A stretch of DNA of 64,000 bases from Anaerovorax odorimutans (GTDB lineage: Bacteria; Bacillota; Clostridia; Peptostreptococcales; JAAYPU01), in assembly GCA_016841185.1 (NCBI GenBank), contig JAENZQ010000001.1:74364-138363 (forward strand), read 5' to 3'. This document shows positions 26,475 to 35,460 of this stretch, one piece after another. Position 1 is the first letter of the stretch. Each line of letters begins with the position of its first letter. Under the pieces are notes generated by a model that saw only the letters and a list, made by a program, of their open reading frames with translations, was not told the DNA's origin and searched no databases. Both the position numbers and the translations under genes were made by a program.

Positions 26475-27209
26475 CTATTCCACCTTTATATTGACAATTC
26501 TGCTGACAGGGAGTCCTGCTGCCTCAACTCTTTTTAGGCTGTTGTGAAATTCTCCAACTTTATCGGGACTATGCGCATCACTGCCTATTACAAATTGAAC
26601 ATCCGTCTTGGATGCCTCTATTATTTCATCCACTGTTAAATGTCCGTGGCTGTTATTGATTTCCATCAATGTATGAGCTTTGGCACATGCATCTGCAATC
26701 TCCCCAATATATACAAATCCCTTGGAACCCGGGTGGGTAAGTATATTTATATCATTTAACCGGACAGCCTTTATGATCACTTCGGTATTCATTTCTTTTA
26801 AGCGCTTTATGGTGATTCCTGTAAGAGCACTCACATAATTCCCCAGGTGGATCAATCCGGAAAGGATTGGATTCCTTCCGAAAATACCATAATGATAACC
26901 TGCAAGAATAATATCGAACTGCTGCTTATCTTCTTCTGTGATATCCAGCTCTCCATTGGAATGAATAATATTTGCTTCTACGCCAAGCTTGATATCTATT
27001 TCCGGATATTTTTTGTTTAAGTCTGTAATTTCCTGGCGCATTTTTTTTATTTTTTCTCTTTTTATCCCATAAGTCACATGTCCCGGACCATGGTCAGTAA
27101 TTGCAACAGACTCCAATTTTTTTTTCACAGCCTCTTGTACATTATCCTTTATGGTACCTTTTCCATGAGAATATATGGTATGTGTATGATAATCAAATAA
27201 TAGATTCAT
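26475..27209 (-). CDS. PHP-domain phosphoesterase
   Basis: A 244-residue PHP-fold hydrolase beginning MNLLFDYHTHTIYSHGKG, with the metal-binding motifs YHTHT, ITDHGP, LTHPGSKG and GSDAHSP. It resembles the YcdX-like phosphatase group; the substrate is not evident. It is encoded between murB and rapZ, the usual clostridial place. I chose the ATG at 27209 with AGAGG six bases upstream over a GTG eight codons earlier that overlaps the murB stop. Confidence 0.9.
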   Translation of the reverse strand: MNLLFDYHTHTIYSHGKGTIKDNVQEAVKKKLESVAITDHGPGHVTYGIKREKIKKMRQEITDLNKKYPEIDIKLGVEANIIHSNGELDITEEDKQQFDIILAGYHYGIFGRNPILSGLIHLGNYVSALTGITIKRLKEMNTEVIIKAVRLNDINILTHPGSKGFVYIGEIADACAKAHTLMEINNSHGHLTVDEIIEASKTDVQFVIGSDAHSPDKVGEFHNSLKRVEAAGLPVSRIVNIKVE

Positions 27210-27222
27210 TTTTTTCCTCTTT

Positions 27223-28137
27223 TCATTCGTCACCGATTATCTTTACTTCCGTCTCCAATAAAATATCAAATTTATCATGAACCGTACTTTGGATAATCGC
27301 AATGAGATCCAATACATCCTGCGATGTGGCGCTCCCCTCGTTAATAATAAATCCGGCATGCAAAGGAGATACTCTTGCACCTCCTATAGATAGTCCTTTT
27401 AACCCGGCTTCTTCTATAAGCTTGCCGGCATAATTCCCATGCGGCCTTTTGAAAATACTTCCTGCACTTGGATAATCCAAGGGTTGTTTGCTGTTACGCC
27501 GATGGGATAATTCTTTCATTTTATCTCTGATTACTTTCTGATTTCCTTTTACTAGTTTTAAATAGACTTCCAGGATCACATAAGGATGATGATGAAAAAT
27601 GCTGTCTCTATAGCCAAAATTCAATTCTCCGCCCGAAATTTCAACTTCGGTAACAAAGCTGTCCAGAGCTTTGACCTTATAAGTAATCTGACTCATTTCA
27701 CCGCCGTAAGCTCCTGCATTCATGACCACAGCTCCACCAACAGTGCCCGGTATGCCGCTTGCAAATTCTGCTCCGGACAAAGCATGCCGCATTGCCTTTG
27801 CCGCAACAGAGGACATCAGAGCACCTGCCTGAGCTGTAATGAGTTCGTCCCGAACAGATATCTTATTATAATAATCACCTATTTTTATAATAACACCATC
27901 ATATCCCTTTTCTTTTACTATGAGATTGGAACCTTTTCCCATAATATACCACTTTAATTGATGCTCTTTGCATACGGATATGGCATGGACCAACTCCTCC
28001 TTCGTCTCAGGAAGGACAAGAAGTTTTGCTGCACCTCCTAATTTAAAGGATGTATGCTCTTTCATAGGTGCATTTATTAAAAGGCGCTGTTCATCTATGT
28101 GTTCCTTAAACTTCTGATAGATCCTAGTTGTATCCAA
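27223..28137 (-). CDS. murB: UDP-N-acetylenolpyruvoylglucosamine reductase MurB
   Basis: A 304-residue FAD enzyme that reduces UDP-GlcNAc-enolpyruvate to UDP-MurNAc in peptidoglycan synthesis. The FAD domain shows YIMGKGSNLIVKEKG and SGIPGTVGGAVVMNAGAYG; the catalytic Ser/Glu region includes the PSAGSIFKRP block and GFIINEGSAT. Length fits the type II enzyme of Gram-positives. The start is probably the TTG at 28137, seven bases after GGGGGAG; an ATG 11 codons upstream would place the ribosome site inside the gene. Confidence 0.94.
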   Translation of the reverse strand: MDTTRIYQKFKEHIDEQRLLINAPMKEHTSFKLGGAAKLLVLPETKEELVHAISVCKEHQLKWYIMGKGSNLIVKEKGYDGVIIKIGDYYNKISVRDELITAQAGALMSSVAAKAMRHALSGAEFASGIPGTVGGAVVMNAGAYGGEMSQITYKVKALDSFVTEVEISGGELNFGYRDSIFHHHPYVILEVYLKLVKGNQKVIRDKMKELSHRRNSKQPLDYPSAGSIFKRPHGNYAGKLIEEAGLKGLSIGGARVSPLHAGFIINEGSATSQDVLDLIAIIQSTVHDKFDILLETEVKIIGDE

Positions 28138-28261
28138 TTTATTTACTCCCCCAATAATATAAAATATCATTGTTTTTCATTATTATACCATGTTTGAATG
28201 TCTTTTTATTCAGGAAACTGTTAATCCACCATAATTCTTTTTGTAATTTCGATCACAAATA

Positions 28262-29395
28262 TCAATGCTCATACTTATTCATCAGATCAACTCTATCCTG
28301 GTGTTCCAAGTTATTGATAAAGGATTTATTGCTATTATCCAGCAGATTCTCAAGTTTACCCATGTCGCTGTCTTCGCTGTATAACGGACTTATATCGCTT
28401 AATACCGAAAAAGCATTGTATTTCCATAAATCCATCTGTTCACTGCTGTCTGTAAGGTGTTGAATCAATTTAAGACATATTTCTAATTTTTTCTTATCCT
28501 TTTGCTTAAACACGCCATAAGCAATGCAATTTCCGGCCAGCCCATGACCATCACTTTCATTATACAAAGTAATGAGTCTCATTTCAGCAATATTCCCCAG
28601 GCTATATTCGACTTTTGAGAGGTCCATCGTGCTGCACGCAACAGCGGAAAAGTTTCCGCTTTTAAACTGAGAAAGAATATTATTATTTTTTCTGAAGCCG
28701 TTAATTTTTTTCAGATCAATGAATTCCTGACGATCCAATATGCATTGGATGATATTATATATCGTTTTCTCATTGGCTATAAAAGGTGTTCCCGTATTTT
28801 GATACAATATTTCCGATACATCTAAAAATTCCTTTACGTTCCAATCAATTTCTTGGGGAACATCTGCACTGCAATTTTCCAATTCATATCTGTTTAATGC
28901 GATAATATGTAGATCAACCAATCTGGGAATTCCGTATATAGATCCCCGGTATGTGGCCGAATTTATAACACCATTGATATATCGTCTCCTTGTATCTTCA
29001 GGGATAAAGTCATTCAGAGGCTCTAATAGGCCGGATTGCTGGATATCTCTTTCACATCCTATCGGCGCAATATCAGGCAGAGAATTTGTTTTGGATGCAG
29101 TTTCGATTTCCACAAGAAAATTATCCGGATTTACCGGCTTGAAGTCAATGAAAACACCTCTGTTCTCTTTTTCAAATTGCTTTATTTTATTCGTAATCCA
29201 TTCATATCGTGTTCCATTCTCTTTATTGAAGCTGGGATAGTCCCATAATACAATTATTCCCTGCCACTTATCTTCTTTTTCTTCAGTTATTTCCTTACAG
29301 TGTTCTTTATATTCTTCAAAAATAACAGGCCCTAATATCACAAAAATCAGGACAGCCAGCGTCACTATTGCCTTCATAATTTTCAATGCATTCAT
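28262..29395 (-). CDS. Membrane-anchored extracellular solute-binding-like protein
   Basis: A 377-residue protein with one N-terminal hydrophobic segment (about residues 9-25) and no lipobox Cys, so it is probably an anchored or secreted protein. The rest resembles family 1 extracellular solute-binding proteins: LWDYPSFNKENGT, ITNKIKQFEKENRGVFIDF, the LEPLNDFIPEDTRRRY region and GSIYGIPRLVDLHIIALNR. No permease or ATPase is nearby, so it may act as an orphan binding or sensing protein. It lies upstream of murB on the same strand and diverges from argG. Confidence 0.7.
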   Translation of the reverse strand: MNALKIMKAIVTLAVLIFVILGPVIFEEYKEHCKEITEEKEDKWQGIIVLWDYPSFNKENGTRYEWITNKIKQFEKENRGVFIDFKPVNPDNFLVEIETASKTNSLPDIAPIGCERDIQQSGLLEPLNDFIPEDTRRRYINGVINSATYRGSIYGIPRLVDLHIIALNRYELENCSADVPQEIDWNVKEFLDVSEILYQNTGTPFIANEKTIYNIIQCILDRQEFIDLKKINGFRKNNNILSQFKSGNFSAVACSTMDLSKVEYSLGNIAEMRLITLYNESDGHGLAGNCIAYGVFKQKDKKKLEICLKLIQHLTDSSEQMDLWKYNAFSVLSDISPLYSEDSDMGKLENLLDNSNKSFINNLEHQDRVDLMNKYEH

Positions 29396-29460
29396 ATCGT
29401 TTCTCTCCCATAGTAATTGTTAAGTGTAAGTATAAAAGCTTCCGATTTTTATACAATTAA

Positions 29461-29480
29461 TATGCATTAATTTTTGCATA
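29461..29480. promoter_or_regulatory. ArgR-box-like palindrome upstream of argG
   Basis: TATGCATTAATTTTTGCATA has perfect 6-bp arms around an A/T core, resembling ARG boxes. It lies about 80 bp before the argG -10 box and could be the distal site of an ArgR/AhrC operator. Without a known local ArgR motif this is an inference. Confidence 0.4.
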
Positions 29481-29522
29481 TTCAGTAAAATACTTATTAT
29501 TATTTGCATATTTATTAATTTT

Positions 29523-29540
29523 TATGAATATTTATATTGA
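29523..29540. promoter_or_regulatory. ArgR-box-like site overlapping the argG -35 box
   Basis: TATGAATATTTATATTGA resembles the Bacillus ARG-box consensus (CATGAATAAAAATTCAAG-like) and overlaps the -35 element, so arginine-dependent repression by ArgR is plausible. Confidence 0.45.
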
Positions 29541-29565
29541 TTCTTGTTTTTCCATCTGTTATAAT
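29537..29565 (+). promoter_or_regulatory. Promoter of argGHF
   Basis: TTGATT (29537-29542), a 17-bp spacer, then TATAAT (29560-29565), about 97 bp before the argG start. Confidence 0.7.
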
Positions 29566-29661
29566 TCTATTAAATTGGATAGCAAATAATGTATTAACTC
29601 AATTAAGTATAAAAATAATAATATTATATGGCTGTTGATGCCATTTTTAGGAGGTAAAATT

Positions 29662-30870
29662 ATGAATAAAGAAAAGGTGGTCCTTGCATATTCAGGCGGC
29701 TTGGATACTTCTGTCATTTTGACATGGCTTAAAGAAGAATTGGGGTATGAAGTAATCGCTGTTTGTGTGGATGTAGGGCAAGAAGATGATTTCGAAGCTG
29801 TTGAAAAAAAAGCATACGAAACAGGTGCTTCAAAAGCATACATAGTGGATGTGAAAAAAGAATTCATTACAGATTATATTTTCCCTACATTAAAAGCCGG
29901 TGCCGTATATGAAAATGATTATTTATTAGGCACTTCTTTCGCTCGTCCCCTTATTTCGAAAAAGCTTGTAGAAATTGCCGAAAAAGAAAATGCAACTGCT
30001 ATTGCACATGGCGCTACAGGAAAAGGAAATGATCAGGTTCGATTTGAAGCAACCATTTATGCACTTAATCCTGTTCTGAAAATAATTGCACCCTGGCGCA
30101 TCTGGAACTTAAAATCAAGGGAAGACTGCATTGATTATGCTCAAAAACATAATATCCCAATTGCACAGACTAAAGAAAAAATATACAGCAGGGACCAGAA
30201 CATCTGGCACATCAGCCATGAAGGCGGAAATCTGGAGGATCCATGGAATGAATACAAAGATGATATTCATGTTATGAGTCTCCCTGCAGAAAAGGCAAAA
30301 GATAACCCGACTTTTATCGAAATCGGTTTTGAAAAAGGCGTACCTGTCACAATTGACGGCCGTAAAATCGGTCCTCTTTTGATGCTGAAGCTCCTTAATG
30401 AGGTTGCAGGTGAAAATGGCGTTGGCACCATAGATATTGTAGAAAACAGGTTGGTGGGCATGAAGTCCAGAGGCGTTTATGAAACACCGGGCGGAACAGT
30501 CTTATTCAATGCACATAAAGCTTTGGAAAAATTGGTCCTTGACAGGGATACCCTATCTTATAAAAATACCATCGCTTTAAAATATGCACAACTTGTCTAC
30601 GATGGCTTATGGTTCACACCTCTTAGAGAAGCCTTGGATGCATTTGTTAATGTCACACAGGAAAATGTAACAGGCGTGGTTAGAATGAAACTATATAAAG
30701 GAAATTGCTCAGCCGTAGCATCAAAATCACCATATTCTTTATATAATGAAGAATTCGTTACATTTGGTGCTGATGAAGTCTATAACCAAAAAGATGCTGA
30801 GGGTTTTATTAACCTCTTTACACTTCCTCTTACCATTCGTGCAATCATGAAGAAAAAACAAGAGGGTTAG
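29662..30870 (+). CDS. argG: Argininosuccinate synthase
   Basis: A 402-residue enzyme joining citrulline and aspartate with ATP. The ATP-binding PP-loop AYSGGLDTS is at residues 9-17. [28 protein letters not shown] and [14 protein letters not shown] are characteristic. It is first of argGHF and has an AGGAGG ribosome site six bases before the chosen ATG; an earlier in-frame ATG lacks one. Confidence 0.97.
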   Translation: MNKEKVVLAYSGGLDTSVILTWLKEELGYEVIAVCVDVGQEDDFEAVEKKAYETGASKAYIVDVKKEFITDYIFPTLKAGAVYENDYLLGTSFARPLISKKLVEIAEKENATAIAHGATGKGNDQVRFEATIYALNPVLKIIAPWRIWNLKSREDCIDYAQKHNIPIAQTKEKIYSRDQNIWHISHEGGNLEDPWNEYKDDIHVMSLPAEKAKDNPTFIEIGFEKGVPVTIDGRKIGPLLMLKLLNEVAGENGVGTIDIVENRLVGMKSRGVYETPGGTVLFNAHKALEKLVLDRDTLSYKNTIALKYAQLVYDGLWFTPLREALDAFVNVTQENVTGVVRMKLYKGNCSAVASKSPYSLYNEEFVTFGADEVYNQKDAEGFINLFTLPLTIRAIMKKKQEG

Positions 30871-30936
30871 AAGATTGGAAGGTTGGAAGTTAAACCGTAT
30901 TTCTGCTAATAACACTGAAGAACGGAGGACAAAATA

Positions 30937-32310
30937 ATGAAATTATGGGGTGGAAGGTTTTCAAAAGAGACAGCTTCTTCAGTTGATGAATTCAATGCCT
31001 CTATCGACTTTGACCAGAAACTTTATAAGCAAGATATTCAGGGGAGTATTGCACATGCTAAAATGCTGGCTAAACAAGGAATTTTATCTGCAACAGAGGC
31101 AGAACTTATTATAGAAAACCTGGATGCAATTCACAAGGAAATAGAAGCAGGAAAGGTAGAATTTAAAATTGAATTTGAGGATATCCACATGAATATAGAA
31201 AAGCTCCTCATTGATCGAATCGGAGATACAGGCAAAAAACTGCATACTGCAAGGAGCAGGAATGATCAGGTAGCTGTGGATATTCGTTTATATGTTAAAG
31301 AATCTATAACCGAAATTACAAATCTCCTTAAGAAGATGCAGAAAACCATCATCTCCATTGCTGAAGGTCATATGGATACCATTCTTCCGGGTTATACACA
31401 TTTGCAGAGAGCTCAGCCGGTTACTTTTGCTTATCACATCATGGCTTATTTTCAGATGTTTTCAAGAGATATCGAAAGATTGGATGACTGTTACAAAAGA
31501 ACGGATTCTCTGCCTTTAGGGTCTGGCGCTTTAGCCGGTACAACTTATAACACGGATCGGGAATTTTTAGCTAAAGAACTTGGTTTTTCAGTTATTTGCA
31601 ATAATGCAATGGACGCTGTAAGCGACAGGGATTTCATTATAGAATTTATCAGCGATGCTTCCACAATTATGATGCATTTAAGCAGGTTTTGTGAAGAATT
31701 GATTCTCTGGAGTTCATCAGAATTTGACTTTATTGAAATGGACGATGCCTACAGTACCGGCAGCAGCATTATGCCCCAGAAAAAGAACCCCGATTTAGCA
31801 GAACTCATAAGAGGAAAAACCGGAAGGATTTATGGGAATTTAATAAATATTTTGACCATAATGAAGTCCTTGCCGATGGCCTACAATAAGGATATGCAGG
31901 AGGATAAACCGCCATTGTTTGATACGGTTGAAACCCTGAAAAGCTCTTTATACGTTTTTAACGAAATGATACAAACTATGAAAATCAAGAAAGACAATAT
32001 GAATCATGCAGCAAAAACAGGTTTCCTGAATGCAACAGACGCTGCAGACTACCTGGTAGAGAAAGGCATCCCTTTTCGGGAATGTCATAGTATTATAGGC
32101 AGGCTTGTCCTTTACTGTGTTGAAAATAATCATTCTATCGAATCACTTTCTTTGGATAAGCTCAAAATGTTCTCAGATAAATTTGAAGATGATATTTTTG
32201 AAAAAATCGATATCAAAAATTGTATAGAATCAAAAAAATCATCCGGCTCCACTTCCAAAAAAAGTGTGACCATCATGATTGAAAATGCAAAAAGAAAGTT
32301 AAATATTTAA
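30937..32310 (+). CDS. argH: Argininosuccinate lyase
   Basis: A 457-residue lyase of the fumarase/aspartase superfamily that splits argininosuccinate into arginine and fumarate. It starts KLWGGRFSKET; GKKLHTARSRNDQVA, LPGYTHLQRAQP and the superfamily signature GSSIMPQKKNPD are intact. It follows argG by 66 bp with a CGGAGG ribosome site. Confidence 0.97.
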   Translation: MKLWGGRFSKETASSVDEFNASIDFDQKLYKQDIQGSIAHAKMLAKQGILSATEAELIIENLDAIHKEIEAGKVEFKIEFEDIHMNIEKLLIDRIGDTGKKLHTARSRNDQVAVDIRLYVKESITEITNLLKKMQKTIISIAEGHMDTILPGYTHLQRAQPVTFAYHIMAYFQMFSRDIERLDDCYKRTDSLPLGSGALAGTTYNTDREFLAKELGFSVICNNAMDAVSDRDFIIEFISDASTIMMHLSRFCEELILWSSSEFDFIEMDDAYSTGSSIMPQKKNPDLAELIRGKTGRIYGNLINILTIMKSLPMAYNKDMQEDKPPLFDTVETLKSSLYVFNEMIQTMKIKKDNMNHAAKTGFLNATDAADYLVEKGIPFRECHSIIGRLVLYCVENNHSIESLSLDKLKMFSDKFEDDIFEKIDIKNCIESKKSSGSTSKKSVTIMIENAKRKLNI

Positions 32311-32328
32311 TATGGAGGAGGAAAATAC

Positions 32329-33342
32329 ATGACAGTCAATCTCCTTGGGCGAAGTTTTCTGACCCTTTTGGATTTTACATCGGAGGAAATACAGTTTTTA
32401 ATTGATACTGCGAAAGAACTGAAGAAAAAAAAGAAAAGCGGCATAAAAGATAATCTACTAAAAGGTAAAAATATTGTATTATTATTTGAAAAAACTTCCA
32501 CACGAACGCGATGTGCTTTTGAAGTCGGTGCCATGGATGAAGGTGCCGGTGTTACTTTCCTGGGAATGAACGACAGCCAGATAGGTAAAAAAGAATCCTT
32601 TGAGGATACCGCACAGGTATTGGGCCGAATGTACGACGGTATTGAATTCCGTGGTTATAAACAGGAAACTGTTGAAACCCTTGCACAATACTCCGGCGTT
32701 CCTGTGTTTAACGGGCTGACAGATGCCTATCATCCTACCCAAATATTAGCTGATTTTCTGACAATATCGGAACATGTGAAAAAACCTTTTAATGAAATTA
32801 ATTTTGTTTTTGTAGGAGATGCCCGAAATAATATGGGTAATTCTTTAATGATTGGATGTGCCAAAACAGGTGCAAACTTTACCTCTTTGGCACCTGAAGC
32901 ATTATTTCCTGATCCGGTTCTGGTGAAAAATGTACAGGATATTGCCAAAAAAACAGGTTCTACCATTCGGTTTACTGAAAATGTAACAAAAGCCGTAAAA
33001 GATGCCGATGTTATTTATACAGATGCTTGGGTCTCCATGGGGGAAGAGCATTTAGTAGAAGAAAGAGTCCGGCTTCTCTCTCCTTATAAAGTCACCATGG
33101 ATATGCTCAGCAAAACTGAAAACCCCAACGTTATTTTTATGCATTGTCTTCCGGCATTCCATAATCATGAAACAAGCTTTGTTCAAGAAATATTAAAAGA
33201 GCATAACCTGGATATTTGCGAGGTAGAAGATGAAGTATTCAGGAGCAAACATTCCGTAGTTTTTGACGAAGCAGAAAATCGTCTGCACACCATCAAAGCC
33301 ATTATGGTGGCTCTGCTTTCGGAAAAATTCTACAAAACATGA
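32329..33342 (+). CDS. argF: Ornithine carbamoyltransferase
   Basis: A 337-residue enzyme making citrulline from ornithine and carbamoyl phosphate. The carbamoyl-phosphate motif STRT is at residues 57-60; HPTQILADF, GDARNNMGNS and FMHCLPAFH are the other active-site blocks, the last typical of ornithine rather than aspartate carbamoyltransferase. It is the last gene of argGHF, so the operon covers ornithine to arginine; no arcA or arcC (deiminase pathway) is nearby, supporting a biosynthetic role. A TATGGAGGAGG ribosome site precedes it. Confidence 0.95.
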   Translation: MTVNLLGRSFLTLLDFTSEEIQFLIDTAKELKKKKKSGIKDNLLKGKNIVLLFEKTSTRTRCAFEVGAMDEGAGVTFLGMNDSQIGKKESFEDTAQVLGRMYDGIEFRGYKQETVETLAQYSGVPVFNGLTDAYHPTQILADFLTISEHVKKPFNEINFVFVGDARNNMGNSLMIGCAKTGANFTSLAPEALFPDPVLVKNVQDIAKKTGSTIRFTENVTKAVKDADVIYTDAWVSMGEEHLVEERVRLLSPYKVTMDMLSKTENPNVIFMHCLPAFHNHETSFVQEILKEHNLDICEVEDEVFRSKHSVVFDEAENRLHTIKAIMVALLSEKFYKT

Positions 33343-33366
33343 TATTTATGCATATCGATAGAATTT

Positions 33367-33410
33367 AAAGAAAGATTTTGCAAAATTTTCATTGCAAAAT
33401 CTTCTTTCTT
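33367..33410 (+). terminator. Terminator hairpin after argF (ATTTTGC-type)
   Basis: Arms AGATTTTGCAA (33373-33383) and TTGCAAAATCT (33392-33402) pair perfectly, with an A-rich upstream and T-rich downstream extension. It probably ends argGHF. Its arms match the hairpin core of the dispersed elements at 2764-2785 and 53268-53291. Confidence 0.7.
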
Positions 33411-33496
33411 ATCCGGATAATTCATTTTATTTTTCATATCTCATCTTTTAGACCTGAAACCTATTCTCTGTCTCCTGTTTCTTGTTGCCTGTTAGA

Positions 33497-34216
33497 TCAC
33501 CGCATCGCGGTCAGCCTGAGAAATAATTCGAGCCGGGAATGTAGTATATTTGACAGGAGTTCATAAAATTCCGTTGTCTCCTGTTTTGCTACATATTTTG
33601 AAACCAACTGGTGATATGTTTTATTAGGCATTCTGAAGTCTATAGGAGGAAACCCTCCTCTTAATAACTCATAATTCAATAAAGCTCTGGCAGTCTTTTC
33701 ATTATCCGTTTCATATGGATATATCTCAATCAATTTGTTATGTAACAATATGCCACGCAGAATACAATTCATATCCTGTGCTTTCGAATAATACCAAGTA
33801 AATAATTTTTCCATCAAAATTGAAATTTCTTTAAAATGGGCAGGAATATGATGAATGCTCTGAACGACCGGATTATTCTGTCTGAAGCCGGATGAATGAT
33901 CTGCTGACAGAAATGAATGGATCCTGTCCGCTTCTTTTTCAAAAAGATTGTTCTTTTCTCCTGCCATTTTCTCTATGAATCCTATTGCCTCTTCGTGGCT
34001 TCTTACCGTCATATGATCTTCTATTGTTTTATCCATGATACACCGGCCCTTCAGGATCATTAATGTTTCATCAAGGCTTAAATTGCATCCGTCCAGTTTA
34101 TTAGATGAATATATCCATTCGGACAGCCATATTTCCCTGAGATAAGCCGCCGTTTCCGGTGCATAAGGCTTTCTGTTTTCAAGTATGTACTTCTTCTTAT
34201 TGATTTCCCTTATCAC
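33497..34216 (-). CDS. Fic-fold protein with degenerate active site
   Basis: A 239-residue protein with the Fic-family helical layout. The inhibitory-helix-like stretch is SSNKLDGCNL (residues 37-46), where the usual Glu is Asp42. The core region LLHNKLIEIYPYETDNEKTA aligns with the Fic motif HPFxDGNGRxxR, but the catalytic His is Tyr166, the two Gly are Asp171 and Glu173, and the first Arg is Lys174; only Arg177 remains. AMP transfer by the normal mechanism seems impossible. The flanking fold (ARALLNYELLRGGFPP) is well kept, so it is not simply decaying. It is a single gene with no antitoxin partner. It could be a binding or scaffold protein. Confidence 0.7.
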   Translation of the reverse strand: MIREINKKKYILENRKPYAPETAAYLREIWLSEWIYSSNKLDGCNLSLDETLMILKGRCIMDKTIEDHMTVRSHEEAIGFIEKMAGEKNNLFEKEADRIHSFLSADHSSGFRQNNPVVQSIHHIPAHFKEISILMEKLFTWYYSKAQDMNCILRGILLHNKLIEIYPYETDNEKTARALLNYELLRGGFPPIDFRMPNKTYHQLVSKYVAKQETTEFYELLSNILHSRLELFLRLTAMR

Positions 34217-34239
34217 TTTAATTCACCTGCTTTAACTGT

Positions 34240-34257
34240 ATGGTACTTATACCATAT
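34240..34257. promoter_or_regulatory. Palindrome upstream of the Fic-fold gene
   Basis: Arms TATGGTA and TACCATA flank a 4-base loop in the 92-bp gap upstream of the gene at 33497-34216. It could be an operator or a small RNA hairpin. Confidence 0.35.
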
Positions 34258-34262
34258 ATAAA

Positions 34263-34294
34263 ACAGATGGGAACAAGTCATCATTCCCATCTGT
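34263..34294 (-). terminator. Terminator after the Met-rich lipoprotein gene
   Basis: Perfect 11-bp arms ACAGATGGGAA (34263-34273) and TTCCCATCTGT (34284-34294), followed on the minus strand by a T-rich stretch. Confidence 0.85.
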
Positions 34295-34308
34295 CAGTCA
34301 TCCTCTGT

Positions 34309-35181
34309 TTAATTCATAAAGGGCAGTTCTTCGGCGTCCATTGCTTCCTGTGGGATTTCAAAATCCTCGACTCCATTTTGATTATAGACTTCCATGGTCA
34401 TTTCCATCTTGATATCTTTATAGATGTCCGAAAGTTCAGGTAGCGCATCATCTTGATCCGCCATGGCTTCACCAATTTTCTGCATAGCTTCGCTTAGATC
34501 CATATAATATTTTACAATCTCCATGCTTGTTTTATCCACCCAAACTGTATATGTCAGATCTCCTGCATCGGATAGGGACTCCATAATTCCTGACCCTAAA
34601 ATGCCGCCTACATCCATTGAAGAATTCTTTTCAAGGAACTCCTTATACATGTCAAATGATACAGTTAAATCTATTTTGACGGCATCTCTTTCTTTGATAA
34701 CCTCCTCACCAACAACTTCGGCACTTTTTAGGTATTCCATAAACAGCGAAATATTTTCCATCGGATCCATTGACATCATTTCAACAAGAGAAGGATCGCT
34801 GATACTCATCTTATACCATTTACCTTCTATGTTCTGATAGATTGTGAATCCATCCTCTTCCTGTATCATATACTGTTCCATGGTTTGAGGCTGTTCCATT
34901 TCAGGCATTTCCATGTCAAGGGTCATATGCATTTTCATCGGATCCATGATAACAGCCCCTGATCCTGTCATATTCATTTCCATAAGCCCTTCTTCCGGAA
35001 CATCCATCTTCATATGTGTTGAGATATCCATTTCATAACTTTTCCATTCTGCGGATTTTGTTATAGATTCCTGTAATATTTCCTTTGCAGATTTATCAGC
35101 AGTTAAATCTTTATCACCACATGCAGCCATACTCATTATTAACACCATGACCAGTGTTATTGAGACAAAAAATCGTTTCAT
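34309..35181 (-). CDS. Methionine-rich lipoprotein (DUF6612-like)
   Basis: A 290-residue lipoprotein with signal sequence KRFFVSITLVMVLIMSMAAC (lipobox Cys21). The exported part looks like the beta-sheet LolA/LppX-type fold of DUF6612-like clostridial lipoproteins (SAEWKSYEMDISTHMKM, YTVWVDKTSMEIVKYYM). By my count it has about 33 methionines outside the signal peptide, roughly one in eight, densest between residues 50 and 130 in spaced M-x-M patterns. Such patterns can bind copper(I) or act as oxidation sinks, but neither is shown here. The ATG at 35181 has AGGAGG six bases upstream. Confidence 0.75.
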   Translation of the reverse strand: MKRFFVSITLVMVLIMSMAACGDKDLTADKSAKEILQESITKSAEWKSYEMDISTHMKMDVPEEGLMEMNMTGSGAVIMDPMKMHMTLDMEMPEMEQPQTMEQYMIQEEDGFTIYQNIEGKWYKMSISDPSLVEMMSMDPMENISLFMEYLKSAEVVGEEVIKERDAVKIDLTVSFDMYKEFLEKNSSMDVGGILGSGIMESLSDAGDLTYTVWVDKTSMEIVKYYMDLSEAMQKIGEAMADQDDALPELSDIYKDIKMEMTMEVYNQNGVEDFEIPQEAMDAEELPFMN

Positions 35182-35460
35182 TCTCTTCCTCCTAAATAAT
35201 TGATTCATTATTAATATAACATATTTTAAAAGCATATGGAATCTGATAATTTTTACATATTTTTCTCCTTCCTCTTTTCTCCATCCTAATAAATTTTAAA
35301 ACATCATAAATTCGTATTTTAAATTAGTGTATATATTAATTATATACACTATAAACAGTTCAGTCAATACATGCACCGATAGGAAATATTATATTTAAAA
35401 TGTATAATTTTCCTTAAATGAAGTAATATAGTGTTAAGTTGTAATCCCGGGAGGTGATTT

